A DNA stretch of 64,000 bases from JAFAGX01 sp035622175 (GTDB lineage: Bacteria > Acidobacteriota > Terriglobia > Terriglobales > Acidobacteriaceae): the NCBI GenBank assembly GCA_035622175.1, contig DASPVV010000145.1, positions 1 to 64,000 of the forward strand. Direction: 5' to 3'. Numbering within the stretch: position 1 is the first letter of the stretch; each line of letters opens with the position of its first letter. Under the pieces are notes generated by a model, which was not told the origin of the DNA, did no database searches, and saw only the letters and a program-made list of their open reading frames with translations. This document shows positions 56,301-64,000 of the stretch, piece by piece. A program made the position numbers and the translations under genes.

Positions 56301-56436
56301 GAACGACCGGGAATTCCACCTGGGGTAACGGCGCAACCGGAAGGAAGTTGAAGGCCAAGGCCCCGGAAAGAAACAGGGCAAATGTCAGAAGCGAGGTTCC
56401 GACCGGCCGCTTGATGAAGGGAGCGGAAATGTTCAT
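53317..56436 (-). CDS. Orphan RND permease (HAE1/MdtC-like)
   Basis: A 1039-residue RND permease starting MNISAPFIKRPVGTSLLTFA, with 12 membrane helices and the proton-relay pair in STGFVVDDAIVVLENV. It is closest in this window to permease 2 of the 29-38 kb operon. Unlike that operon, no adaptor or outer-membrane channel is linked; its neighbours are two related secreted proteins and an outer-membrane-like protein, all on the same strand. It may use an adaptor from elsewhere or the flanking proteins. The ATG at 56436 has GAGGG upstream; seven earlier codons are rejected. Confidence 0.9.
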   Translation of the reverse strand: MNISAPFIKRPVGTSLLTFALFLSGALAFNFLPVAPLPQVEFPVVQVSASLPGASPETMASAVATPLERQFGRIAGINQMTSTSQLGSTSVVLQFDLNRNIDAAARDVQAAINAARSQLPSYLPGNPTYRKVNPADAPILIVALTSDSVTRPAMYDAANSILSQKLSQIGGVGQVFVGGAANPAVRAELNPMQLNAMGLGIDAVRTALGAANANSPKGKLVDPADMWTINDNDQILKANQYRPLIIGYNSNSGAGVRLSDVSDVEDSVEDVHTAGLANGQPAVLIIINRQPGANIIGTVDNVRALLPQLQASISPAIKLSIVLDRSITVRASVHDIEFTLIISILLVILVVFAFLRLVRATLIPSIAVPLSLIGTFGVMYLLGYSLNNLSLMALAISTGFVVDDAIVVLENVTRYLEQGLPPVTATYRGAREIGFTVLSMSTSLVAVFIPILLMGGLVGRLFREFAVTLSVAIVVSLVVSLTTTPAMCAQLLRSLKEEEHGRFYRATQKILDASLELYRFGLGWVLNHQLPMLIATVVTALVSVYLYIVVPKGFFPQQDTSRITGSIQAAQDISFAAMSRKMNQFVNIVLKDPDVQTIVGFAGGNTAINQGRMFIMLRPLGERKDSADRVIGRLRKTLAAVPGATLYMQSAQDLTIGGRQSQAQYQYTLQGEDLDELNTWAPRLLRKLRTLPELRDVNTDQQDKGLESRVVIDRDTASRLGLAAQDIDNVLYDAFGQRFVSTIYESLNQYHVVMEIAPEFQQSPDTLRNVFVRSSNGSMVPLSAFTHFSSDYTSLAVNHQGQWPSVTISFNLAPGVSLGQATEVIERAERAINFPATMHASFQGTAAAFQESLANEPILILAALVTVYIVLGVLYESYIHPVTILSTLPSAGVGALLALLITHNELNVIGLIGIILLIGIVKKNAIMMIDFSLEAERGGGKSPREAIYEACLLRFRPIMMTTMAALLGGLPLALGTGTGSELRRPLGITIVGGLIVSQALTLFTTPVVYLYMDRLRQWAARLRPAASRKTLLPDVSQAD

Positions 56437-56785
56437 TGCTGCCCTCGCGCTCGGCACCGAGCGGATCGACCCCGCCTACCGGATCGCACCGACTGAAATG
56501 TACCGAGCCCTGGCAACCGATATCTATGGTACCGCCAGCCACCATTCGCCAATGTCAGGATTTAGTAAACCGCAGGTAAATGTCGGTAAAGTGAAGCAGT
56601 TTGGCGAACCACAGCCGGGTCCAACATGGGCGCGAGCCTCAACCGCGGGCCCACGGCCGGGCGGATCCTGATGGCGTCGATGGAGCGGTTCGCCATGGGG
56701 TTTCGCGCCCAGGCGAGCGCTCGGAGTCGTCGCCTCCGACCGGCCAATGTCCGACGACCTGCCAGGGCAAACCCGAGCATTCAGC
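56437..56785. other. Gap between the orphan RND gene and its secreted neighbour
   Basis: About 350 bases, both flanking genes on the minus strand. Short frames on the plus strand have no ribosome sites. It may hold a separate promoter for the RND gene. Nothing else seen. Confidence 0.4.
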
Positions 56786-57613
56786 TTACCGGGAGGCGAG
56801 GCGTTCCCTGACCTGTTGGGACAGAGACTGAACTTGCGCGTCGGTGATGCGGAATTCCCCATTCAAAACTACGCTGAGGTGCCCGGAACCGGCATCCTTG
56901 AACCGTGCATTCTGGATCCTGGCATAGCCTTGAATGGCGGGAGGGAGGGTTGCGCTGAGGTTGGTACCCTTCTGCAACGCCGCGAGGACTTCGTTTCGGA
57001 TCTTTTCGCGCAGCATTTCTCCCAGGGTCCCGGAGCGCAGCAGTTCACCAAAAGATCCGTCCGCTTCAATCGGTCCGACATCGGGCACGAGTCGCAGTTC
57101 GGTATCGTCCTTCTCGACCGCGGGGGTAAGTTTCATCTGCATGACGGCGTTGCCTCCCGTCAGCCGCTTCGCTTGTCTCTTCCCGAAAACCTTAGCGCAA
57201 GCCCAGCGCTCATAATGGAGTTCGACAACCGCCTGGCTCGACGGCTCCTGGGGCGCGAGTGTGGCGTGCTGGATTGCAATGTGGTCTCCACAGCCATCAT
57301 TTTTGTCCAGGGCAGCACTGAGAACTCCGGTCAGATTCTGTTGCAGATCCGAGAGGTCGGCCGAGAGTTCTAGTTTGACGAGGTTCAAACCCCGTTCCTT
57401 CCTGATTACGGCAACGATCGCGGAGGCGGCGATCGTGATCGGCTGGTCTTTCACGTTCAGAGGGATCTTCACCGGAGGGATTTGAAACGTTGCAGTCTGA
57501 TCGTTCGCGCGGCATGGAAAGGTTCCCGCGATGAGAAACAAGGCCAGCGCACTGCCGGCCAACGTATGTCTGGCAACCCACGGGGTGTGCCTTGTCGCTT
57601 CGAGAAGAATCAT
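56786..57613 (-). CDS. Secreted protein of an unrecognised family (paralogue of 51760-53115)
   Basis: A 275-residue protein with a signal peptide (ALFLIAGTFPCRA). It is essentially the shared domain of the 51760 protein without the coiled-coil part: KIPLNVKDQPITIAASAIV, LELSADLSDLQQNLTGVLSA, KLTPAVEKDDTELRLVPDV, IEADGSFGELLRSGTLGEM, VVLNGEFRITDAQVQSL. Over one 23-residue block, 14 positions are identical to the paralogue. The two Cys positions (DGCGDH, RWACAKV) are kept. The ATG at 57613 has GAGG upstream. It lies before the orphan RND gene on the same strand. Function unknown; a lipid- or substrate-binding periplasmic domain is one possibility. Confidence 0.72.
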   Translation of the reverse strand: MILLEATRHTPWVARHTLAGSALALFLIAGTFPCRANDQTATFQIPPVKIPLNVKDQPITIAASAIVAVIRKERGLNLVKLELSADLSDLQQNLTGVLSAALDKNDGCGDHIAIQHATLAPQEPSSQAVVELHYERWACAKVFGKRQAKRLTGGNAVMQMKLTPAVEKDDTELRLVPDVGPIEADGSFGELLRSGTLGEMLREKIRNEVLAALQKGTNLSATLPPAIQGYARIQNARFKDAGSGHLSVVLNGEFRITDAQVQSLSQQVRERLASR

Positions 57614-57696
57614 CTTGACCTCGGGACTAGAAACTTGGATGCGGGTGCCGGACGCGGGTTCCGCTGGCCCGCTCGCGCGAGCCGATCGCCGGCGGC

Positions 57697-58533
57697 TTAT
57701 TTCTTTCTGCTCAGCCTGCGACGAATGTCAGGCCAAAACTCCTTGATGGCGAGGGTAAGCGTGTCGTATCCCACCTGCGTCCCCCACACGCTGAGGGTGT
57801 TAGGCAGGTTGCGATCGCCTTTGGGGTGGTAGCTGTAGGTGGAAATTGCCGAGGCAGCGAAAGCGCCAACGATCTCGGAATAATTGAACTGCTTGCGCCC
57901 GGAATCGCTGCGCGTAACAAAAATGCGGCTGATGGCGTAGGCGGTCCGGTGGGTGAAGCTCCCTCTAAGCATGGTGTAATAGCGCGGATCCTGATGGAGC
58001 ACAATCGGCACGAAAGCCCCCGTGAAATAGTTCTCGATGGTGCCGTCGGCAAAATAGGCCGCATATCGCTTGCCGTAGCCGGCGGCTCCCTGGCCGTACC
58101 CCGGTTCGCTGTTTTCCGCCTGGCTCACCCCGGCCAGGAGCCCGTACCAGGGAATCTGAATGAAATCGAACGATCCCCGGGTCACCACTTTCAATTTTTG
58201 TCCGGGGCTGAGCGGCGGCACATTCTTGGTTTCTACGGTCAGAAAATTGGGCAACGCATAAAAAAGTCGATCGTTCGAAGTGCCCGTTTCTTCCTGTCGT
58301 TTGATGTCGCTGCTGTTGGTACCGCTCTTGTCGCTGTTGTTTTGACTACTCTTATCGCTGTTGTCTTGACTACTACTTTTGTCACTCTTGTTCTGCTCCT
58401 GGCTTTGCGGAACTTGGGAGGTATCGGCGGGCGGTGTTGTTTGTTGACCGGCCGAACTGACAGCCAGCAGGCTGGAAAGCAAAACGGCAAAAAGACCAGA
58501 ACGGTAAGAGTTGCCGTGTAAGAGAGTCTTCAA
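57697..58533 (-). CDS. Secreted, probably outer-membrane-associated protein with Ser/Asn/Asp-rich repeat
   Basis: A 278-residue protein with a signal peptide ending near VSSAGQ and a low-complexity stretch (about 30-75) of Ser, Asn, Asp, Lys and Gln, encoded partly by 24-base tandem repeats. The remaining part, from LFYALPNFLTVETKNVPPLS, through GSFTHRTAYAISRIFVTR to SVWGTQVGYDTLTLAIKEFW, is a pattern common in uncharacterised acidobacterial secreted proteins. No lipobox or catalytic motif. It lies 83 bases before the gene at 57613 on the same strand and may start a loose operon with it. Role unknown. Confidence 0.7.
   Translation of the reverse strand: MKTLLHGNSYRSGLFAVLLSSLLAVSSAGQQTTPPADTSQVPQSQEQNKSDKSSSQDNSDKSSQNNSDKSGTNSSDIKRQEETGTSNDRLFYALPNFLTVETKNVPPLSPGQKLKVVTRGSFDFIQIPWYGLLAGVSQAENSEPGYGQGAAGYGKRYAAYFADGTIENYFTGAFVPIVLHQDPRYYTMLRGSFTHRTAYAISRIFVTRSDSGRKQFNYSEIVGAFAASAISTYSYHPKGDRNLPNTLSVWGTQVGYDTLTLAIKEFWPDIRRRLSRKK
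58327..58398. repeat. 24-base tandem repeat coding for an 8-residue unit
   Basis: Two 24-base copies (58327-58350 and 58351-58374) differ at two positions, and a third, degenerate copy follows to 58398. On the minus strand they encode SSQNNSDK-like units in the linker of the 57697-58533 protein. Copy number could vary by slippage. Confidence 0.75.
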
Positions 58534-59390
58534 AAGAATCGAATTCTCCTCATGCGGTGCCGGTCAAGGCAAAAAAGGCCCAACCGTGTCCCCCAAAAGC
58601 TGCCGCGCCTTCCCCCAGATCATCAACCCTGGCCGACACCGGCAGGGGAGATGGTTCAGGTTTGTGTTTCGTCCGACCAGCGATCAGCTGCCCCTCGGGC
58701 AGATGTTCTCAGGTGGGCTCGAGCCCACCCCACCTGGGTTCTTTCCTCCGGCGGCTGTCACCTGGCGCTCAGCCACAGCAGCCATCGCGACACACCAGTC
58801 AAAACGAATGATGGCCAGTGAAACCCGGCAAAGCAGCGAAATCTTGGCTCAGTCTCTGGCTCGAAAAGATTCCTCGCCCCGCCTCCCTAAGGCAAGAAAT
58901 CATCCTTCTGCCGACGCCAGAGAAGACAAGCTCCGCATATGCCGTCGGAAGATTCTACTACTCGAAGCTAAGTTCCTGAACGCGCCGGAACCGCTTTTGC
59001 CAGCCCTCTTCGAGATATTCTTACATGCGGCGCAGCCCGTTTCCATGCAGACAAAAAAAAAATTTACCCTGCGGAAAGGCGAAACTCTGCACTTGCAAGC
59101 AAAGCAACACTTGTGGATGGAAACCCCCGTTACCGCCGGATTGTTGCTAGCCTGCACGTAAAATATTGTAAAGATCGAGTGGGCTGCGGTTCAGTTGGTG
59201 GAAGGCGCGTATCGGCTGCCTTCGATGCCTCTCGGAAATCCGGCTTGGTTTGCGATCGTCGCCCGGGGATGGCTTGCAGTAGATTGTGCTGATGTTTGCC
59301 CTGGTTCGAGCGTCCGCCTTCGCCGCGGGGTTGTTCCTGTCAACACGGGATGGGACAAGGCCTGAGGACTAAAACGGGTACCATCGTGAG
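58534..59390. other. Gap of about 860 bases with one doubtful ORF
   Basis: The divergent or upstream region of the 57697 gene and the tail after the hydrolase gene at 59391. Apart from the doubtful plus-strand frame at 58808-59161 (listed separately) no gene, hairpin or repeat is evident. Confidence 0.4.
58808..59161 (+). CDS. Doubtful small hypothetical protein
   Basis: A 117-residue frame from an ATG, with helix-forming stretches (KLRICRRKILLLEAKFL, then LLPALFEIFLHAA) and an ending LRKGETLHLQAKQHLWMET. It has no good ribosome site and no recognised family. The frame extends further upstream without better starts. It could be chance; listed because the gap around it is otherwise empty. Confidence 0.28.
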   Translation: MMASETRQSSEILAQSLARKDSSPRLPKARNHPSADAREDKLRICRRKILLLEAKFLNAPEPLLPALFEIFLHAAQPVSMQTKKKFTLRKGETLHLQAKQHLWMETPVTAGLLLACT

Positions 59391-60455
59391 CTAGTCTCGC
59401 GCGCGGGCCTCATGCCTCAGTAGGGCCGTGGTTGCGCCAGCGGAAGAGAGCACCTGCGCCTGAATCCAATCGAAAAATTGGCTGGAAGCAGCCGCCCTTA
59501 ACAGGGCTTGGTCATTTTCGTAGCGCACAATCTCGACGTTAGCAGGCATCGCCTTTTCCAGACGCGCTCTGGCCACGCTCGGCGTCAGCGTGTCATACGG
59601 AGCAAGCTGAAGGCGGACCCGGCGAGAACTCAACGGCGAGATCCACCTGAGCGGATCAAGTGGTTCCACCCGCTTCAAAAACTCTGGCGTCAGGTACGCC
59701 GCCCGTTCCTCGTCGGGCACAAGAACAGATTTCTGGAGCCAATCGGGCCAATCGCCCCAAGGCTCGAGCAAGTCGAGCACCTTGAGGCGCGGGTCTGCCG
59801 CGGCAGCAAGAATGGCGATGGCCCCCCCGGAGCCGCCTCCGAACATACCGATTCCGTCCATATCGATGTCACCGCGGGTACCGAGGTAGTTGAGGATCAT
59901 CTGTACATCGTGAACCGTGGTGGCTAAAGATTCCGCGAGCTCACTGATAAACCACTCTTTCATGGGACGGTCGTGATAGCGCTGAGAAGTCAAGGCGGAT
60001 GTGAAACCAACCGCAGCAGTTCCATTTTTGACCAGCAGCTTACAAAAGTCCTGATCAAGGAAGCGGTCGGTTTCCGATGGGTAACTGTAAAGATAAAGGA
60101 TAGCCGGGGGATGCTTCACCTTCTTGGGTAGGATTACGTAAAGATAGATAGGATCCTCTGGCCGCCACTGGACTTCGATGAGTTCGCGGGTGAAGTCCGG
60201 GTAGTTGTCTCTTTCTCCAACGACCGGCGGGAGGGCATCGAGAGTGCTTCCCGCCAAGGAGAGCGAACTCCAATCTTCCTTAAACGAGCCAAAAGGGGCG
60301 ACCCCGGCGGCTCCCATCGAGCCAGTGCGCGCGGGAGGAGTTTGGGGAGTTCCCTGACCCGGGGACGGCTGTGTCCAACTGGGCAGCGACGCCACGGACA
60401 AAGTAAGAAAAAACCGGATCACAGCGCTGGCGAAACTCGCAATTCGTCGATGCAA
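59391..60455 (-). CDS. Secreted alpha/beta hydrolase
   Basis: A 354-residue protein with a signal sequence (about 1-28, then a Pro/Gly-rich stretch) and an alpha/beta hydrolase domain. A strand AILYLYSYPSE is followed by the nucleophile elbow GMFGGGSGGA with Ser209, and DIDMDGIGMFG precedes it. The layout resembles acetyl-xylan esterase or dienelactone hydrolases, but substrate is unclear. The start is TTG at 60455, supported by AAGGAG six bases upstream, a good case for a non-ATG start. It follows the PstS-like gene on the same strand, after a terminator, so they are separate units. Confidence 0.75.
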   Translation of the reverse strand: MHRRIASFASAVIRFFLTLSVASLPSWTQPSPGQGTPQTPPARTGSMGAAGVAPFGSFKEDWSSLSLAGSTLDALPPVVGERDNYPDFTRELIEVQWRPEDPIYLYVILPKKVKHPPAILYLYSYPSETDRFLDQDFCKLLVKNGTAAVGFTSALTSQRYHDRPMKEWFISELAESLATTVHDVQMILNYLGTRGDIDMDGIGMFGGGSGGAIAILAAAADPRLKVLDLLEPWGDWPDWLQKSVLVPDEERAAYLTPEFLKRVEPLDPLRWISPLSSRRVRLQLAPYDTLTPSVARARLEKAMPANVEIVRYENDQALLRAAASSQFFDWIQAQVLSSAGATTALLRHEARARD

Positions 60456-60504
60456 CTGAAACTCCTTCGACTTTGTGTTGCAAAATGAAACTACCTACAT
60501 CCAA

Positions 60505-60544
60505 GGAAAAAGGCAGGTGGCCATGGTTTCAGGCTACCTGCCTT
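60505..60544 (-). terminator. Rho-independent terminator of the PstS-like gene
   Basis: A 9-bp stem (AAGGCAGGT 60510-60518 with ACCTGCCTT 60536-60544) extended by an inner GCC/GGC pair. On the minus strand the hairpin is followed by TTTTTCC. It is 14 bases past the stop of the gene at 60558. Confidence 0.85.
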
Positions 60545-60557
60545 GCCAGGGTCTTGC

Positions 60558-62327
60558 TTACTTGCTACATCCCCCGGCTACGTTCTCGTGTTTATCGGTT
60601 ACGCTGGGGTCGGCGATGTGTTCAATGCAACCGCCGACATCGCCGCCAGCTTCAGTCGATGGATCTGCGAAGGGAACTCCGTTGCTCACGGTGGCCAGGC
60701 CGACCCCCGGCACCTGAAAGTGCGAGCGGTAGAATTTCATGCCCGGATCCTTGCCGACGGCCTTATAAGGAACGAAGTCGGGCACATAGAGGTTGACCAC
60801 GCTCTGTGCCGCTGCCACGAGGGCAGCAGCATTGGTGGCGTCAGTAGTGCCCTTCTCGGCAATCAGCCGCAAGAACGAGAAGGAGCGATAGGTTCCATTA
60901 CGGATGTTCGTGTACGTGGTACCGGGTTCGGCGGCGCAAGGCAGCGAGCACACGGGCAGCTGGCCAGCCACATACCCTGGAAGTCCAACCAGAGGATCAA
61001 CGCTGTCCAAGGTGAGATATCCGTAGTCACTCGGGGTCGTGGCGTTAGCTAGTTTGGAGACGTTTTCATAGCTGAAGAACGCGTAGCCGATGGAGTCTTC
61101 GCCGTTGAAGTCGGCAATCGGTAAAGTATTGGTTTTGCTGTTGAGGTTGCCGTTGAGAATAGCGCCAATGACCTCTCCGGTGCCGATGGCACGATAGCGC
61201 GTTCCTCCGCCAGTTGAGCAGGCAAGTTCAAGGGGATTGTGGTCCCCGACTCCGGTTTCCTGAGAGCTCGAGAACTCGTTCCCGGGTACGGGGTTGGTCA
61301 TATTGGTGAACTCAAAGGTGTTCATGGTGCCAGACAACGGCTCGCGCAGGATTGGGTAAATTGCATGGGACACTTTACTGGTGAACAGACCCGTATTGCA
61401 TTCGTCGCCGGTGAAGAGGGTGTGTAATTGGGTGGCATGGTCGATGTTTGTAATCGCAAACTTCCCGTCCACCTGGAATCCCAACCCTTTGGCATCCTGG
61501 CGGTTGACGAGGATGACAATGGGCGCCACACCCACCGGGTAGGTGCTAAACACAGGAATCGGGTCGCCGCTTACCGGATCGCTTCCGGTAATCGCATAAC
61601 TCACCGGCGTAGCGTTCGATTTACTGAATGCACTCTCCACCGGATTACCTACGGCCTCGCCTGTTCCATAGCCGAGGCATGACAACTTAATCGGCGGGGG
61701 GCAGTTGACACGAAGCGAAGCAAACAGAGCATCCTCCGGCCGAATATCGGTCATGGCCGCGGTGACGGATGCACCATACAGCGCGTTATAAACACTGCTG
61801 GGGAGGCTGGGATCATCACAGGTCGCAGTGTGGGTTCCCGTGGTCGGGCAGTTGGTCGCGGTGGTGTGCACACCATACTTAAAGAGGTCGGGCGAGATTA
61901 CATTCAAACCGCTGGGCGGCGTCGCGACCAACGCAGTACTATCGATCACAAGGGTAGCTCTCGGCTGAGCGAAGAAGAGGCGGTTGCCCACTACCGAATC
62001 GACCGAGAGATACGCCCAAACCTCGGTCTCCGAGGAATTCCACACCACCCAGAGGCTCCCGCCTTGGGGGTTATCGACGGTGGCTGTCGGACCTTTCCGG
62101 CGGTCCAAGGCTTCGGCACAGTTCACGACCGGACATGTTCCTTTCACTGTCCAGTGGTGTGAGTTTGGACCTGCAAGCCCCGAGTTGACTGCGGCAACCG
62201 CGAACTCTTCCCACATGGCGGACGATCCCGCGCCAAGGAACTTTACGGTTGCTGTTGCGCCGGCGGCCGGCATCACCAAACATGCCACCAACCAACAAGC
62301 AAAAAGCGCACTGATTGCTGTTTTCAT
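60558..62327 (-). CDS. Solitary PstS-like periplasmic substrate-binding protein
   Basis: A 589-residue protein with a signal peptide ending near MPAAGA. The mature start ATVKFLGAGSSAMWEEFAVA recalls the phosphate-binding PstS fold, and later blocks fit type 2 binding proteins: APIVILVNRQDAKGLGFQV, and DFNGEDSIGYAFFSYENVSK near the end. It is much longer than PstS (about 350 residues) and has many Cys residues, probably disulfides. No ABC transporter genes adjoin it; a TonB receptor starts divergently. It may bind phosphate, a related anion or a glycan. The ATG at 62327 has AGGAGA eight bases upstream; a TTG two codons earlier is too close. A clear terminator follows. Confidence 0.6.
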   Translation of the reverse strand: MKTAISALFACWLVACLVMPAAGATATVKFLGAGSSAMWEEFAVAAVNSGLAGPNSHHWTVKGTCPVVNCAEALDRRKGPTATVDNPQGGSLWVVWNSSETEVWAYLSVDSVVGNRLFFAQPRATLVIDSTALVATPPSGLNVISPDLFKYGVHTTATNCPTTGTHTATCDDPSLPSSVYNALYGASVTAAMTDIRPEDALFASLRVNCPPPIKLSCLGYGTGEAVGNPVESAFSKSNATPVSYAITGSDPVSGDPIPVFSTYPVGVAPIVILVNRQDAKGLGFQVDGKFAITNIDHATQLHTLFTGDECNTGLFTSKVSHAIYPILREPLSGTMNTFEFTNMTNPVPGNEFSSSQETGVGDHNPLELACSTGGGTRYRAIGTGEVIGAILNGNLNSKTNTLPIADFNGEDSIGYAFFSYENVSKLANATTPSDYGYLTLDSVDPLVGLPGYVAGQLPVCSLPCAAEPGTTYTNIRNGTYRSFSFLRLIAEKGTTDATNAAALVAAAQSVVNLYVPDFVPYKAVGKDPGMKFYRSHFQVPGVGLATVSNGVPFADPSTEAGGDVGGCIEHIADPSVTDKHENVAGGCSK

Positions 62328-62799
62328 GCACAATTCTCCTTTGTCATTCGTTTTGAAGTGTCGTTGATCTCATTCTCGAAAGCGGAAAGACTCCCCCAAG
62401 CGGTAAAACCCAGGAACATACCTGGATGTCGGACGCCGTGGTTTCCGGCAATGCTCGGCCGAAAACCGGTTCCCTGGATGCGACGAGTTGCATTTTCCTG
62501 GGGGGAGCATCTCTGAGTTGTGTGTCGCGAGAATGACCGCAGGATCAAAATCGTATGAATTGCGAATACAGTTTTGTGGAAATTGTTGCCAGGCGGGCGG
62601 GAGCTCGAACCCTTCGTGCTTCTCAATTACTCACACGAATTTAACTTTCCGGTCATCTGCCGGTAACACATTTACGGTAAAAATTTTCCCTCTCGTAAAC
62701 TCTTCGATCTGACACGGCAGTTTCTGGTGGCCCGAGGGGAGTCGGTGTGTCGAGGTTGCTCAACCCTCCGTCAAATTTGCGCGGCTAAAGGTAAAGATA
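62328..62799. other. Divergent promoter region between the PstS-like gene and a TonB receptor
   Basis: About 470 bases, AT-richer near 62640-62700 (TTTAACTTT, TAAAAATTTT). It should hold promoters for both divergent genes. No repeat or operator is evident. Confidence 0.45.
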
Positions 62800-64000
62800 T
62801 TGGTAACGAGCTGGCTTCAAGGTTTACTGTGCGTGGTTCTTGGTTTGGCGGGGCTGGCTTCGGCACAATCCCAGGCGCCGGCCACAGGGAAGGCTTCCAT
62901 CTCGGGAGTGGTCAATGACCCCAGTGGGGCGGTCGTGGTGGGCGCCGAAGTGACGATCACCAACGGCGCGGGCGGAAAGCAAACCACGAGCACGAACGAG
63001 CAAGGTCGGTACTCATTCCGTGACCTACCGGCCGGCAATTACGATCTCTCGGTTTCGGCGCAGGGATTCAAGGTCTTCCAGGCTCCAAGCATTGGGTTGA
63101 GCGCGGGCGAGAACCTGCCGCTCGACGTCAGTCTTGAGCTCGCAGGTGCTTCTACGGCGACCACCGTCGAAGGTCAAAAGACGGTACAGGTCGAGACCGA
63201 AACTGCGGCAGTTTCGGGCACCATCACCGAAACCGAGGTCGTGAGCTACGGATTGAATGGCCGCAACTTCACTCAGCTGATCGCGCTCGCCCCCGGTGTC
63301 AGCAATCAGACCGGACAAGATGAAGCTAAAGTTGGAGTGAGCGGGAGTGTAAAGTATAGCGTCAACGGCGGGCGGGTCGAATATAACACCTTCGACGTGG
63401 ACGGGTCCGATCTGCTGAATGTTGGTATCAACGGCGCCAACAGCACTCTGATTGTCTACCCTAGCCTGGACGCGATCCAGGAAGTAAAGGTGCTGACCTC
63501 GAATTACGGCGCCATGTATGGGCGCACGGCGTCAGGTACGGTGCTGGTCACGACCAAGTCGGGCACCCGCGACTTCCACGGCAACGCCTACGAGTTCTTA
63601 CGCAATGAGTTCTTCAACGCGCGCAACTACTTCGACGAGACCAAAGGCGCGCCCCTTTATCGGCGCAATGATTTCGGGTTCACCTTCGGCGGCCCCCTCC
63701 TGATCCCGAAGTTATACAACCAAGGGCGAGACAAAACTTTCTTCTTCTTTTCGCAAGAATTCCGCCTGGAACGGTCGCCTTTCGAATTCAATCAGGCGGT
63801 TCCTACCCTGGCCGAACGCAGTGGGGATTTCAATGATGTTTGCCCCGACCGCTATCCTTACGCTACCCCGCTCCAGATCTTTTCTCGTTCGCAGTATCCT
63901 GACTGCCCCTCAATCGGCGGCAACCAGACCTACCCGGGGAACGAACTGGTACCCGCCCCCGCAGGAATTCCGACGGGAGCCCTCAACCGGAATGCGGTGG
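62800..64000 (+). CDS. TonB-dependent receptor, Oar type (3' end outside window)
   Basis: The frame runs from a TTG at 62800 to the end of the window. TTG GTA ACG is the best start: AAGGTA lies upstream, an in-frame stop (TGA at 62710-62712) bounds the frame, and a signal peptide follows (VVLGLAGLASAQ). Then come a carboxypeptidase regulatory domain (ISGVVNDPSGAVVVGAEV, NEQGRYSFRDLPAGNYDLSV) and a plug domain (GLNGRNFTQLIALAPGVSNQ, VNGGRVEYNTFDVDGSDLL) leading into the barrel (FHGNAYEFLRNEFFNARNYF). It is a large Oar-like receptor for outer-membrane import. Divergent from the PstS-like gene. Confidence 0.82.
   Translation, partial: MVTSWLQGLLCVVLGLAGLASAQSQAPATGKASISGVVNDPSGAVVVGAEVTITNGAGGKQTTSTNEQGRYSFRDLPAGNYDLSVSAQGFKVFQAPSIGLSAGENLPLDVSLELAGASTATTVEGQKTVQVETETAAVSGTITETEVVSYGLNGRNFTQLIALAPGVSNQTGQDEAKVGVSGSVKYSVNGGRVEYNTFDVDGSDLLNVGINGANSTLIVYPSLDAIQEVKVLTSNYGAMYGRTASGTVLVTTKSGTRDFHGNAYEFLRNEFFNARNYFDETKGAPLYRRNDFGFTFGGPLLIPKLYNQGRDKTFFFFSQEFRLERSPFEFNQAVPTLAERSGDFNDVCPDRYPYATPLQIFSRSQYPDCPSIGGNQTYPGNELVPAPAGIPTGALNRNAV

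Overview
The window looks like a chromosomal segment of an Acidobacteriota bacterium. It is GC-rich and encodes two Oar-type TonB-dependent receptors, a VWFA-related protein of the acidobacterial type, several secreted DUF4382/DUF4397-like lipoproteins and a PNGase A-like glycoamidase. This is inferred from gene content; there is no rRNA or other taxonomic marker. I found no tRNA, rRNA, CRISPR array or insertion sequence.

Layout. 1-5.6 kb: the end of a flagellar cluster (fliN fragment, flgM, an NtrC-type regulator), then two oppositely oriented glycan genes, one a glycosyltransferase-methyltransferase fusion; glycosylation of flagellin or another surface polymer is plausible. 6-9.7 kb: a zinc-ribbon membrane protein, exported MsrA and MsrB, a periplasmic Cu/Zn superoxide dismutase and an AraC regulator, i.e. 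cell-envelope oxidative repair. 9.9-19 kb: an M1 aminopeptidase-like protein with altered active-site residues, an O-methyltransferase, an APC permease, the PNGase A-like protein, a relic of a CotA-type multicopper oxidase and two small secreted proteins.

19-27.5 kb: a potassium-uptake cluster on the minus strand in the order kdpD (sensor-only) - small ORF - outer-membrane barrel - 29-aa membrane peptide - kdpF - kdpA - kdpB - kdpC. No kdpE or histidine kinase domain is present. 29-38.2 kb: a translationally coupled tripartite efflux operon with two RND permeases (MdtABC-like plus an outer membrane factor). 38.3-46 kb: VWFA protein, TonB receptor, IclR regulator, alpha/beta hydrolase, enoyl-CoA isomerase and rhomboid protease. 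46.5-48.9 kb: an iterated repeat, then parB and parA with two parS-like sites.

49-64 kb: secreted proteins and one orphan RND permease (53.3-56.4 kb) flanked by two secreted proteins that share an unrecognised domain. This is the best candidate here for an undescribed system. The window ends with a hydrolase, a solitary PstS-like binding protein and a divergent, truncated TonB receptor.
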